Below the pieces are notes generated by a model. That model was not told where the DNA came from. It made no database searches and saw only the letters and a program-made list of their open reading frames with translations. DNA of 64,000 bases from Nostoc edaphicum CCNP1411 (GTDB lineage: Bacteria; Cyanobacteriota; Cyanobacteriia; Cyanobacteriales; Nostocaceae). The stretch is from contig NZ_CP054698.1 in assembly GCF_014023275.1 (NCBI RefSeq), forward strand, positions 3,844,001 to 3,908,000. Direction: 5' to 3'. Positions 9,251-17,464 of the stretch are shown piece after piece. The position numbers were made by a program, and so were the translations under genes. The first letter of the stretch is position 1. Each line of letters starts with the position of its first letter.

Positions 9251-9573
9251 CTCTATATCGCCAGCTTGTACAACAGATATTACATGATTATAGTGAGCAA
9301 AAACCAGCTAACGGAAATATAGAAGTTGAAACAATTTTTGATACAGAACGCAACCATTATCAAATAGTTCATGTAGGGTGGGAAGGTCAAGACTGGGTAC
9401 ATAGTTGTATTATTCATATTGATATTAAAGGTGGGAAAATTTGGCTTCAGTGGAATGGTACAGAAGATGATATTGCAGCTAACTTGGTAGCTGCGGGAGT
9501 TCCCAAGGAGGATATTGTGTTAGGTTTTCAGTCTCTTTTTATGAGACAGTTTACAGAATATGCAGTGAGTTAG
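9238..9573 (+). CDS. xisI: XisI-family element excision controlling factor
   Basis: 111 residues, complete. It has the usual XisI blocks: N-terminal YRQLVQQILHDY, the FDTERNHYQIVHVGWEG core, IHIDIKGGKIWLQWNGTEDDIA and the C-terminal GVPKEDIVLGF. XisI acts with XisH; in Anabaena both are needed besides the recombinase XisF for fdxN element excision, but solitary xisHI pairs are common and their role is unknown. ATG 9238 overlaps the xisH remnant, as in intact pairs. The IS630 element upstream may have separated it from the native promoter. Confidence 0.92.
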   Translation: MDKLTLYRQLVQQILHDYSEQKPANGNIEVETIFDTERNHYQIVHVGWEGQDWVHSCIIHIDIKGGKIWLQWNGTEDDIAANLVAAGVPKEDIVLGFQSLFMRQFTEYAVS

Positions 9574-9680
9574 GAGATGTTTTGAATATTGAAATTTACA
9601 GCAATTGTCAGGTAAATGAACACATGATGAATACTGTAAATATTTGTCTTAAATCTGCAAATTAGTTGTGAAACAAAATT

Positions 9681-11180
9681 ATGCCAAAAAGAATTAGCGA
9701 TGTATTTAGTATTTCATCGGATGAACTAAGGAAAGAAGGCGTATTTGATGGATTTATAGATATTGACTCTAAATTTTATGTAGATCCTAGATTGTTAAAA
9801 GAAACCAAAATTGACGAATTACAAGGAACATACAGTAAATTTCAAACCTATTTCGCAAGTATTTTTAATGAAATATATCAATTAAAAGAAAATCAAACAA
9901 ACACTCAACAGATTATATATCATATAACTGATAAGTTAAAATTCAAAGAAAATTCTCTAGCTGGATTAGGATATTCAACTAACCACACTGAAGGGAAAGG
10001 AATCGGGGAAAAATTAGCCGAAAAATTAGCACAAAATGCAGTTCATTTTGCTATTGAATTAAATATAACAGATCCAGCTATTTTTGAAATGACTCCATTG
10101 TTTGAGGAAAATTTTGGTGCAGATAGAATCAGTGATATGACTGTTGACATCATACTTACTGAATTACTGACATTTTCTGAACGAGTAGCTAAAAACTTTA
10201 AACTTCCAACTTTTACAGATACTTCGATAAGAAATCAAAAATTTAACTTGCCTTATTACTTAACAAAAGGAGTAAAACAACCACTAATTTTAGTTCCTGA
10301 AGATATATTAACTAAATTGCCAGTAGCATCTTCTAAGTGTTTTAATGACTATGATTCTATAGTATCGCACAATGATAAATTACGTGCAGAAGTCAATAGG
10401 ATCATAGATGAAAGGGATCAAAATATTCCTACTTGGGAGCAAGTTTTCAAAAAATTAAAAAAGGCAAAAATAAAGGAACTTATTACTAAAAATCCTAAAT
10501 TATTGATAAACTTAATTGACAAGTATAAATCAAAACAACCTAATTCATATCATTTTGATAGTGATTTAGATAACGAGTTTAGATGGTATACAACTGCAAA
10601 AAATTATGCTATAAATTTCCCTCTTGAACTAAAAAAAATAGTTTATCAAGTTCAAGACTTTCATGAAAATGTTGAAGCAATTGTTAATAAATTCTCTGAT
10701 TTAATATCACAAAAAGATTTATGTGTTGAACTATATAATGATTTAGGAAAACCTATAAGGGAAAAATTTTCACAACTGATATTACTAAAACTTGTAGAAG
10801 AGTATATTTCGCAGAATTCGTATAATTTTATATCAAGAATAAGTATAGAGTATAAATCCAACAATGGCATGATAATATTAGCCAATGAACAAATCATGTT
10901 TTTAGAAAGTGTAATTCTATTGAAGTATTCATCTGAGACAAAAGAACAAATCTATAAAAGTTTTAACAAACTTGTAGACTATATTAATCAATATAGTTCA
11001 AAGGAGGGGATATTTTTGTTATTAGCAACTGATGAAAGACATTTATATATCCAGAATGAATTATATAAAATGTCTGAAATAGAAAAAAGAAATGAAAGAA
11101 AGACACCAAATATTATATTAGTAGATGGCAGAATTAAATTCTTTGGAAGGAAAAAAGTAGCATCCAGTAAATATTTTTAG
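9681..11180 (+). CDS. Unknown protein, 499 aa, AT-rich accessory gene
   Basis: I do not recognise the family with certainty. Visible features: N-terminal block ISDVFSISSDELRKEGVFDG with DSKFYVDPRLL; a glycine-rich AGLGYSTNHTEGKGIGEKLA segment near residues 93-113; a lysine-rich middle; and a C-terminal region in which NEQIMFLESVILLKYSS followed by KLVDYINQY resembles the core of PD-(D/E)xK nucleases, although the usual E-x-K is not intact (ILLKY). There is no signal peptide or membrane helix. Base composition is clearly more AT-rich than the core genes and the gene sits among mobile elements and toxin-antitoxin-like pairs, so horizontal transfer and a role in defence or mobile-element biology are possible. 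That role is inference only. Confidence 0.7.
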   Translation: MPKRISDVFSISSDELRKEGVFDGFIDIDSKFYVDPRLLKETKIDELQGTYSKFQTYFASIFNEIYQLKENQTNTQQIIYHITDKLKFKENSLAGLGYSTNHTEGKGIGEKLAEKLAQNAVHFAIELNITDPAIFEMTPLFEENFGADRISDMTVDIILTELLTFSERVAKNFKLPTFTDTSIRNQKFNLPYYLTKGVKQPLILVPEDILTKLPVASSKCFNDYDSIVSHNDKLRAEVNRIIDERDQNIPTWEQVFKKLKKAKIKELITKNPKLLINLIDKYKSKQPNSYHFDSDLDNEFRWYTTAKNYAINFPLELKKIVYQVQDFHENVEAIVNKFSDLISQKDLCVELYNDLGKPIREKFSQLILLKLVEEYISQNSYNFISRISIEYKSNNGMIILANEQIMFLESVILLKYSSETKEQIYKSFNKLVDYINQYSSKEGIFLLLATDERHLYIQNELYKMSEIEKRNERKTPNIILVDGRIKFFGRKKVASSKYF

Positions 11181-11295
11181 GGAATGAAATTTAGCTTAAT
11201 ACAGAAGAAACTTTATAATCATTAAAGATTATCGAAAACAACCACCATAGATGCTTTAGCGTAGCTTACTGTAGGTATCGCTTACTCTTCCATAA

Positions 11296-11420
11296 TAGGC
11301 GATCGCTTAATTTTTGAGGTTTTCTGTAAGGCGATCGCACATTCTTCCATAACAAGCGATCGCTTAGTTTTTGAGGTTTTCTGTAAGGCGATCGCCTGCA
11401 ATGCCATCATAGAATCAGCG
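11296..11420. repeat. Tandem HIP1-bearing repeat, cluster 1
   Basis: Two copies of a unit of about 56 bp: a CTTCCATAA stretch, GCGATCGC, TTTTTGAGGTTTTCTGTAAG and GCGATCGC. The same unit recurs at 12277-12420 and 13330-13445. It lies just downstream of the VapC-like gene. Confidence 0.8.
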
Positions 11421-11440
11421 ATCGCAACAGACAAAAAGAC

Positions 11441-11884
11441 TCAAACTATAAGTGTATCCAACACTAACACTGTTAATGCTGGTAAAGATGGCAACCGCGC
11501 ATCATTTGTCAAGAAAAATGATGCACCTCCACGAATAGCAGTAGCCATCTGAATAGCATCTGGGGTTCTTAAGTTATAATTTGCCCTTAATTGTGCCGCA
11601 TTTTCAGCGATGTCGGGAAAAACCTCGATAGCTGTTAAACCTTGGGAATTAAATAGAATTTCACGATATTGTTGAGCTAATACTGTGTTTCCTTGTCGTA
11701 AGGGATAAACTAATACTTCCGTGATAGTCAAAACTGATGTTACAACGCTAAACTCACCACGAAACATCGCTTCAAAAAAAGCATCTGTAACATCCAAATA
11801 ATTAGGATTTTCTTCAATAAAGTAAATCAGTGGAGCAGTATCCAAACCAACAATTTGCCCTTGTAACTGGACTAGCCATTCCAT
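11441..11884 (-). CDS. PIN-domain ribonuclease, VapC-like toxin
   Basis: 147 residues with the PIN-domain acidic residues: Asp near the N-terminus (IVGLDTAPLIYFIEE), Glu in the middle (TITEVLVYPLR) and Asp pairs near the end (LRTPDAIQMATA and FLTNDARL). PIN toxins cleave RNA and are held in check by the antitoxin encoded upstream. The start overlaps the end of the upstream gene by 13 bases, typical of a toxin-antitoxin pair with translational coupling. The RNA target cannot be inferred. Confidence 0.88.
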   Translation of the reverse strand: MEWLVQLQGQIVGLDTAPLIYFIEENPNYLDVTDAFFEAMFRGEFSVVTSVLTITEVLVYPLRQGNTVLAQQYREILFNSQGLTAIEVFPDIAENAAQLRANYNLRTPDAIQMATAIRGGASFFLTNDARLPSLPALTVLVLDTLIV

Positions 11885-12093
11885 GAATCACGTTCCTGAT
11901 TAACGTATTCTTGAGCATCAATGCCATTCCAGATTTCTTTACCTAACCCACGTAATTCGAGGATACTACGTTTTGGCTTAGGTGTCATTGTCACCTGTTG
12001 ACGAATTAAGCTTGATAATTCTTCAATTAAGCGTATTTGCTCTTCAGGAGTTAGGCTTTGAGCTTGCAGTAGTACTTCTTGATAATTAGACAT
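11872..12093 (-). CDS. Antitoxin-like partner of the PIN toxin
   Basis: 73 residues starting at MSNYQEVLLQAQSLTPEEQ, a helical N-terminus found in many cyanobacterial antitoxins paired with PIN toxins, followed by a basic linker (TPKPKRSILELRG) and a C-terminal NGIDAQEYVNQERDSW toxin-binding tail. The frame is open for 55 more codons upstream, but ATG 12093 begins the conserved part and the extension is low-complexity. It is the first gene of the pair and is presumably autoregulated. Confidence 0.8.
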   Translation of the reverse strand: MSNYQEVLLQAQSLTPEEQIRLIEELSSLIRQQVTMTPKPKRSILELRGLGKEIWNGIDAQEYVNQERDSWNG

Positions 12094-12276
12094 AAAATTT
12101 ACACTTCTACTTCTCTGGATTCTAAGTCCAATATACACAGACAGACTGCATTTCTTTATTTTACAAATAAATGTAGACAGGCTTGATATCTGCTTGTTTA
12201 TCAGAATAACTATTGCGATCGCATTCACTCTTCCACAGCGATGTCTAACAAACAGCAAGCCGTTATGGATCTAGGC

Positions 12277-12420
12277 TTAGTTTTTGAGGTTTTTTGCAAG
12301 GCGATCGCTGACTCTTTCACAACTGCGATCGCTTTTTTGAGGTTTTCTGTAAGGCGATCGCTCACTCTTCCACAACAGGCGATCGCTTAATTTTTAAGGT
12401 TTTCTGCAAAGCGATCGCTC
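12277..12420. repeat. Tandem HIP1-bearing repeat, cluster 2
   Basis: Three degenerate units of the GCGATCGC / TTTTTGAGGTTTTCTGTAAG type. The gap between the antitoxin (12093) and the protease gene (12454) is otherwise without a gene. Confidence 0.8.
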
Positions 12421-12453
12421 TTTACAATGACCCCCACCAAAGGTTTCTGTCTA

Positions 12454-12882
12454 CTACTCTAAGGCTAACGATTTAGGGCTTATCTCAAACTGTAAATGTG
12501 AACGGTAGAAACAAACATCAAACTCCATAAAGAAGTTAACTTGTCCCAAAATCAGAGGTACGTTTGTAGCCTGTGTCCATGCAAATACAAGTTGTACAGG
12601 TTCAAATTGCCCAACTACTCCCTGAAGAACCACGACACGCGCCTCGTATTGAGCTAAATTACCTGTCAAACTCAATGCAGTTGTGTGCTGCTCCCACACA
12701 TACCCAAGCTCAACTCCTACTGAATAAGGAAGCACATTCACGCTTGCTCCAGTATCCAACAGACCGGATGTTATCACAGAATTTTGCTGGTAGATCAAAG
12801 TAAGCGGTAGATAGGGGCGGAAACTGGCTTCGCCCAATGCAACATCAATCGGGATAAAGGAATACCGTTGTGCGTTACGCAT
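12454..12882 (-). CDS. Retropepsin-like aspartic protease domain protein
   Basis: 142 residues, a single-domain pepsin-like fold as in retroviral proteases: the active-site motif LLDTGASVNVLP near residue 40 and the second conserved LILGQVNFFMEFDVCF stretch near residue 112. One such domain must dimerise to be active. There is no signal peptide. The start overlaps the end of the upstream 71-residue gene by 8 bases, so the two are translated together. Such pairs are common in cyanobacteria but their substrate is not known. Confidence 0.8.
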   Translation of the reverse strand: MRNAQRYSFIPIDVALGEASFRPYLPLTLIYQQNSVITSGLLDTGASVNVLPYSVGVELGYVWEQHTTALSLTGNLAQYEARVVVLQGVVGQFEPVQLVFAWTQATNVPLILGQVNFFMEFDVCFYRSHLQFEISPKSLALE

Positions 12883-13090
12883 GGTCTTGAGTTTTAGCAG
12901 CTTGTAGCACTTTTAACATGGTATCTGCGGCTTCAACTGCATCATAAGGCGACCACACAGGATAAGACTGATCGGGCTTAATCAGCTCGGTTTCCTGTTG
13001 GGCTAACTCTGAGATTAAAACCTGCATAATATAAAACTTATCTGCTCGATTAAGTTCTCGCAAAGTAGAGATTAATTCTGCTGAAACCAT
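12875..13090 (-). CDS. Small conserved protein paired with the aspartic protease
   Basis: 71 residues, acidic, with a helical N-terminus (ELISTLRELNRADKFYIMQVLISEL) shown here in part as LRELNRADKFYIMQVL and a YPVWSPYDAVEAADTML segment. The layout resembles antitoxin-type small proteins: a helical dimer region plus a Y-W-S-P-Y-D-A tail. It is the first gene of a two-gene unit with the protease. An antitoxin role is a guess from size and coupling only. Confidence 0.65.
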   Translation of the reverse strand: MVSAELISTLRELNRADKFYIMQVLISELAQQETELIKPDQSYPVWSPYDAVEAADTMLKVLQAAKTQDHA

Positions 13091-13240
13091 GCAAAGTACT
13101 CCAGTAAATCAAGTCTGCTTCTCGATCATAGATTATTCGTTGGGTTTCACTGCGTTTAGCCCAAGCTACAACTACAACAATCACGTCTACGACTTACAAG
13201 TGAGACAATTCAAGCAACTATTGAGAATTGAATACCTAGA

Positions 13241-13332
13241 TAATGCGTAGGCGTAGCCCGTCGTAGACATCGCACTCACCCTTCTACAACAGGTGATGTC
13301 TAAGGACAAGCTGCTACGCGTCTACGCATTGT
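13241..13332. repeat. Imperfect inverted-repeat element of about 90 bp, copy 1
   Basis: Starts AATGCGTAGGCGTAGCCCGT and ends CTACGCGTCTACGCATT, so the ends are inverted repeats. It is closely similar, in opposite orientation, to 38979-39068. Fragments such as GGCGTAGCCC recur near 13445, 25700, 29262 and 31140. Probably a non-autonomous mobile repeat. Confidence 0.75.
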
Positions 13333-13460
13333 TTTTGAGGTTTTCTGCAAAGCGATCGCGTTCACTCTTCCACAACAGGCGATCGCTTTGTGTTTGAGAT
13401 TTTCTGAAAGGCGATCGCTTTGTTTTTGAGGTTTTCTGTAAAGCGTAGGCGTAGCCCGTC
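13330..13460. repeat. HIP1-bearing repeat, cluster 3
   Basis: Third cluster of the GCGATCGC / TTTTTGAGGTTTTCTG unit, joined to a fragment of the GCGTAGCCCGTCGTAGACATCGC repeat (given here as two overlapping halves, GCGTAGCCCGTCG and GTAGACATCGC). The stretch 13091-13477 holds no gene. Confidence 0.75.
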
Positions 13461-13477
13461 GTAGACATCGCCCCTCA

Positions 13478-13672
13478 TCAACTATCGAAGCATAAAATTA
13501 AAGGCTCTTTCAGCGTCTTTTCTATTTGAGTGATTGAAAAGGAGATTCGATTCATCTTGCTGATAACATTGATGGCAACGCCAGCAAGCAAAGAACCGCT
13601 AACAAGAATTTCAAGGCTTAGTGTGATTCCTGGAGAAGGATTAACAGCTATTTGGGATTTTGTAGTAGTCAT
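13478..13672 (-). CDS. Small hypothetical protein, 64 aa
   Basis: Unrecognised. It has an N-terminal polar stretch (MTTTKSQIAVNPSPGITL), one hydrophobic segment (LEILVSGSLLAGVAINVI) that could span the membrane, and a basic C-terminal part. It is isolated between repeats and the decayed IS701 element, and the end may be truncated by repeat sequence. It may not be expressed. Confidence 0.35.
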   Translation of the reverse strand: MTTTKSQIAVNPSPGITLSLEILVSGSLLAGVAINVISKMNRISFSITQIEKTLKEPLILCFDS

Positions 13673-13870
13673 TGAATTTTCAATTACTGAGTATCTGATC
13701 TAGTTTGAAGTTAATATTCCCGAACTCTTGATTGAGCAATATTTCCTCGGATGTATCATCTACTCCTGTGTACTCCCACACTGTTACAGAGGCACGAGGA
13801 AACCACCTTGGCACCTTAGTACCGACAGCGTAAGATGTAGAACTTTCCGCAACGCTTTAACTCAGATTAA

Positions 13871-15264
13871 CCCTGTTTTGTCACTCTAGGCAGAGGAAAA
13901 GTAGAAATCAGGGTGAGACAGGAAAATAAATATTGAACTGGTGAGGTTATAAATAATAGATTGAAGTTTCGAAAAACCCAAAGACAATTGGGGAATAGGA
14001 AAAACTGTCAACCAGGGATATATTAGGTTAAATAAAGTAAAAGGTTGAATTATTAAACGGAGATTGTTAAGAATGTTCTTCCAACCCTTCCCATCATCCC
14101 ACCAAGGATGAGCAGCCAATTTTGATGGAGACTTTGGTGGAGAAGACTGCATTTGTTCAGAGTGTAGACTCACCATTAAGTAGCTACTACAAACAATCTC
14201 CCACCAGCGTTCAATATCCGCATAATGAGTCAGCCGATAATCTGCCCAACCTAATTCATTCTTACTTTGCTTCAAGCCATATTCAACCCAAGTTCTTAAC
14301 CCATAAAAGTTACCAACATCTCTTGGTGTAAGGTCTGCGTATTTACTCATCACATACCAAGTAGTGTTACCGGGTAATTTCTCAATGTCAGTAGTAATCT
14401 GCCAATACCTTTTTTTCTTGTCGTTTACCATGAATTATTTCCCTAATAAACCGATTCTCACTACTCAAGTTAGAGAATACTCTTTTAAACTTATGCCACT
14501 TTAAATATTGAGTATGTTGTCTAGGAAGTAGCTCTACAGAATGGTTTGAGCGAATCGCCACTAGATAATTTAACCCCCAGATCGTCTAATATAGATATGA
14601 AATTAGCACTACTCTCACCATATAAGCTATCTGCTAGTACTAGGTTGAATTTAAAACCCATCAACTCTAGCTTTTTTCATCATTATTGCTGCTATTTGAG
14701 GCTTCGTAAGATATTTATCCCCCTGGCTTTAATCTTTCGCGTGGCTTGTATACTTCAAACAGTAATGGAAAAGTCATCCCACAGAATACACCATACGCCG
14801 TGACTGCTACAATTCCATTTTCTACTTTACCCAAATTACCTATGTACTGTCGTTTCACATAATCTGTCTTATTCCCTTTCTTTTTTATCTCCTGTCTCAT
14901 CAATAATTAGAATGATTGGTCTACCTTTTAGAACTTGTAAAATTAGCTCTAATCGCAAGGCTCTTAACTTCTCTATATCCCAAGGTGATGTAGTTAAAAA
15001 ATGGTGCAAACCCTGCTGATTGTCCAATCCTACAATTTTTGCTATTTCTGGTAGGGTTTTCCGTTTTAGTTCAGAAATACACCCTACATGAAGGTATTTA
15101 AAAGCCTCGAAGCTCCTAACATCTGGAAACAGGCTTTTATACCATTGGCAATATTCGTCCACGAATTTTACTGTTGGTGCGGCTGGACGAGGCTGTACCA
15201 TACTCTGTGTCTTGGTTCTAGCGTTTGTACCTTATTATACTACTGCCAGAGTGACAAAACAGGG
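13871..15264 (-). mobile_element. IS701-type insertion sequence, decayed
   Basis: 1394 bp with identical 17-bp tips CCCTGTTTTGTCACTCT (13871-13887 and, reversed, 15248-15264), flanked by TTAA (13867-13870 and 15265-15268). A 4-bp TTAA duplication fits the YTAR target of IS701 elements. The right TTAA contains the stop codon of the neighbouring Omp85 gene. The transposase is broken by several frameshifts, while the ends are still perfect, so the element could be mobilised in trans. Confidence 0.9.
13886..15201 (-). pseudogene. IS701-family transposase, multiply frameshifted
   Basis: Recognisable blocks in different frames, in order along the minus strand: N-terminus with FVDEYCQWYKSLFPDVRSFE and ILIIDETGDKKE (first catalytic Asp) to about 14870; then KTDYVKRQYIGNLGKVENGI from about 14903; then MGFKFNLVLADSLYGE (second Asp) around 14650; then VAIRSNHSVELLPRQ around 14590; then the C-terminal part with FYGLRTWVEYGLKQSKNELG (catalytic Glu region) and HYADIERWWEIV. 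At least three frame changes separate these blocks, so no full-length transposase can be made. Confidence 0.9.
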
Positions 15265-17325
15265 TTAAAATCGCTGACCAATACCTAGATGGACTTTGCT
15301 TTCACCCTGGTCATTAATGCCATAGTCAGCCCGAATTAAGCCTAGTGGTGAATTTAATCGCACTCCAGCCCCATAACCAAAACCATAACCTTGTTTATCC
15401 CGCACACCCGCAGGATCTCCCAATACAGTATCACCAGAACCTAAGTCTGAGGCGAAGTCGGCAAATAATACACCGCCGACGATTGGTAAGACGGGGAAGC
15501 GATATTCTGCGGAGGCTAACACATAACTGCGACCACTTCCAACTTCTCCAGAATCGTAGCCGCGCACTGAGTTGGAACCACCCAAGTTAAAGCTTTCGTA
15601 AGGTGGTAAATTACCAATGACAGTACCAGCTTGGACGTTCACCGCAAACACTTGTGGCTGTTGGCTGTTAAATAACTGGACTGGTAAATACTGGCTGTAA
15701 TTAGCTTTGAGGCGATTTAGGGAAATATTACCTTCACCGATGGGCACAGATTGTTCTGTACTCAAACTCAGAATGGAACCTTGAGTTGGATTGAGGGGAT
15801 TATTCCGTTGGTCTTTGGTGGCGGTGAAGGATACGGTAGTTAGGTCATCAACACCAGTTCCACTGGCAGAAAGGGGGTTGCCTTGAGCGTCATTTGGGGT
15901 AATATTACCTTGGCGATCGCGAATACTAGTTCGGGTATAGTTTAATCCTAATGAAGTGTTCCAGTCGTCAAGTGGTCGCTGTAAGCTGACACCACCACCA
16001 ATTTGACCTTCTCGCACTTTGTCGCCGTTAGCTAGGGTAATCTTGTCATCAAAGGTTTCCGAAAGTTCCTGATTCCGAAAACCATTCACAGTGTAACCTA
16101 AGCGATCGGGGTTAGTTGTCCGATAGGGACTGATAAATTTGCTATTAAACTGCAAGTCTCGGCTACTTACAGCCAGATTCACACCTAAAGTGTCATTAAT
16201 TCCGCCGACATTCTGATCTTGATAGCTAATTGTGCCTACTAATCCCTGATCGGCATTGTAACTACCACCCAAGTTAACACCACGCGCCCCAGTTTCTTTG
16301 AGTTGGTAAACTAAATCAAGTTTGGTCGCATCTCCTTCTAAGGCAACATTCACGCTCTCAAATAAACCAGTACGATATAGCTGCTGGATGTCTTGTTTAA
16401 CTACATTTTCTTGGAAGATTTGACCAGATTTCAACTTGAGTTGCTGTTGCAGGAAATCTGGTTTAGTGCGTCCGGCGACGGGATTACCCTTGCTATCAAC
16501 GGTTTTACCCTCATCGTTGATAAAGCGAAACTTGATATCACTCACTAAGCCTTCAGCAACATTCACAGTGAGAATGCCTTGGGAATTGGGTTTAATTGAT
16601 AGCACCCGCGCTAAGTTATAACCATTGTCGGCGTACCACTTATTAATTTGTGCGACTGCTTGCTGGAGTCCAGCCGGACTGATGGTGGTTCCAATCTGAG
16701 ATTGCAACTGTTGTTGGGCTACTTGGTAAGTGAGGACTTTCGCACCAGATAATTGTAGCGATCGCACAATCATCGGCTGCACTTGATAAACTACATTCAA
16801 TCCAGCTTGTGTGCTAAAGCTATTTACACTGACATTGCTAAATAAACCTGTATCTAAAATTGCTGTTACATCTTTTTGTAGCTGGCTTTGACTAGTTTCT
16901 CCACCAGCCTGGGTTTTAATTACTTTCCGAATAATATCTTGCAATTCTTGATTGGCTCCCACTACCTGTACATCTGTAGCTGTGACTACTAAGTTGCTCT
17001 CAGTAGTAGGGGTTTTTGGAGTTGAAGGGGAGGAGATGAGGGGGAGTGTTACTGATGAATTACCCTTATCTGCTTTTGCTGAGTTTAAGACTACTGCACC
17101 TGTTTTTACAGCGACGGGGTTTTGGGAAAATTGTTGTGCAACTATAGTTTCTGGGGAAGCAATTGTCTCTACCCGTGCGGGAGTATCTTCAATTATCGGC
17201 ACTACCAAGTTACCCGCTTTTTCAGTTGGAGTAACGGTTTTAGCAGGTGCAGCCGTTGCTTGCTGAGTCACATTGGCAGCAGCTAAAGTAGCTAAAGTAA
17301 AAATAGCAGTAGCAGAAACTCGCAT
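15265..17325 (-). CDS. Omp85/BamA-family outer membrane assembly protein
   Basis: 686 residues. N-terminal signal-like segment (MRVSATAIFTLATLAAANV), a Pro/Thr-rich linker to about residue 110, three POTRA domains (about 115-345; typical VSVNSFSTQAGLNVVYQV and LFESVNVALEG strands), and a C-terminal 16-strand barrel with the conserved GGSNSVRGYDSGEVGSGRS motif. It ends in Phe (GIGQRF), the usual outer-membrane signature. Omp85 proteins insert beta-barrels into the outer membrane; cyanobacterial ones, with three POTRA domains, are relatives of chloroplast Toc75. It is divergent from the LpxB-related gene, with 139 bases between starts. The stop codon lies within the target duplication of an IS701 element. 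Confidence 0.95.
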   Translation of the reverse strand: MRVSATAIFTLATLAAANVTQQATAAPAKTVTPTEKAGNLVVPIIEDTPARVETIASPETIVAQQFSQNPVAVKTGAVVLNSAKADKGNSSVTLPLISSPSTPKTPTTESNLVVTATDVQVVGANQELQDIIRKVIKTQAGGETSQSQLQKDVTAILDTGLFSNVSVNSFSTQAGLNVVYQVQPMIVRSLQLSGAKVLTYQVAQQQLQSQIGTTISPAGLQQAVAQINKWYADNGYNLARVLSIKPNSQGILTVNVAEGLVSDIKFRFINDEGKTVDSKGNPVAGRTKPDFLQQQLKLKSGQIFQENVVKQDIQQLYRTGLFESVNVALEGDATKLDLVYQLKETGARGVNLGGSYNADQGLVGTISYQDQNVGGINDTLGVNLAVSSRDLQFNSKFISPYRTTNPDRLGYTVNGFRNQELSETFDDKITLANGDKVREGQIGGGVSLQRPLDDWNTSLGLNYTRTSIRDRQGNITPNDAQGNPLSASGTGVDDLTTVSFTATKDQRNNPLNPTQGSILSLSTEQSVPIGEGNISLNRLKANYSQYLPVQLFNSQQPQVFAVNVQAGTVIGNLPPYESFNLGGSNSVRGYDSGEVGSGRSYVLASAEYRFPVLPIVGGVLFADFASDLGSGDTVLGDPAGVRDKQGYGFGYGAGVRLNSPLGLIRADYGINDQGESKVHLGIGQRF

Positions 17326-17464
17326 AATATTTAACCTAATTAACTGGGAGTTAGTTGTAGTGAGGCTGACGAATAGGGATAATACTAACTTCCAGCTTCT
17401 TTGCCGATTTCCCTATTTATACCTCTTACCCAAACAGACAGTTAATTTTGATATTTTGTTTCTT

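Noticed and set aside
7814..9573. xisH-IS-xisI considered as a developmentally excised element like the fdxN element
   Set aside because: The interrupting DNA is an ordinary IS630 element with TA duplication, 1 kb long, and no site-specific recombinase gene of the XisF/XisA type is present.
11296..13460. HIP1 repeat clusters considered as CRISPR or attachment sites
   Set aside because: The sequence between repeats is itself repeated, unlike spacers, and no cas genes or integrase are nearby.
17273..17464. N-terminal extension of the LpxB-related protein
   Set aside because: It overlaps the divergent Omp85 start and has no conserved content; ATG 17465 is preferred.
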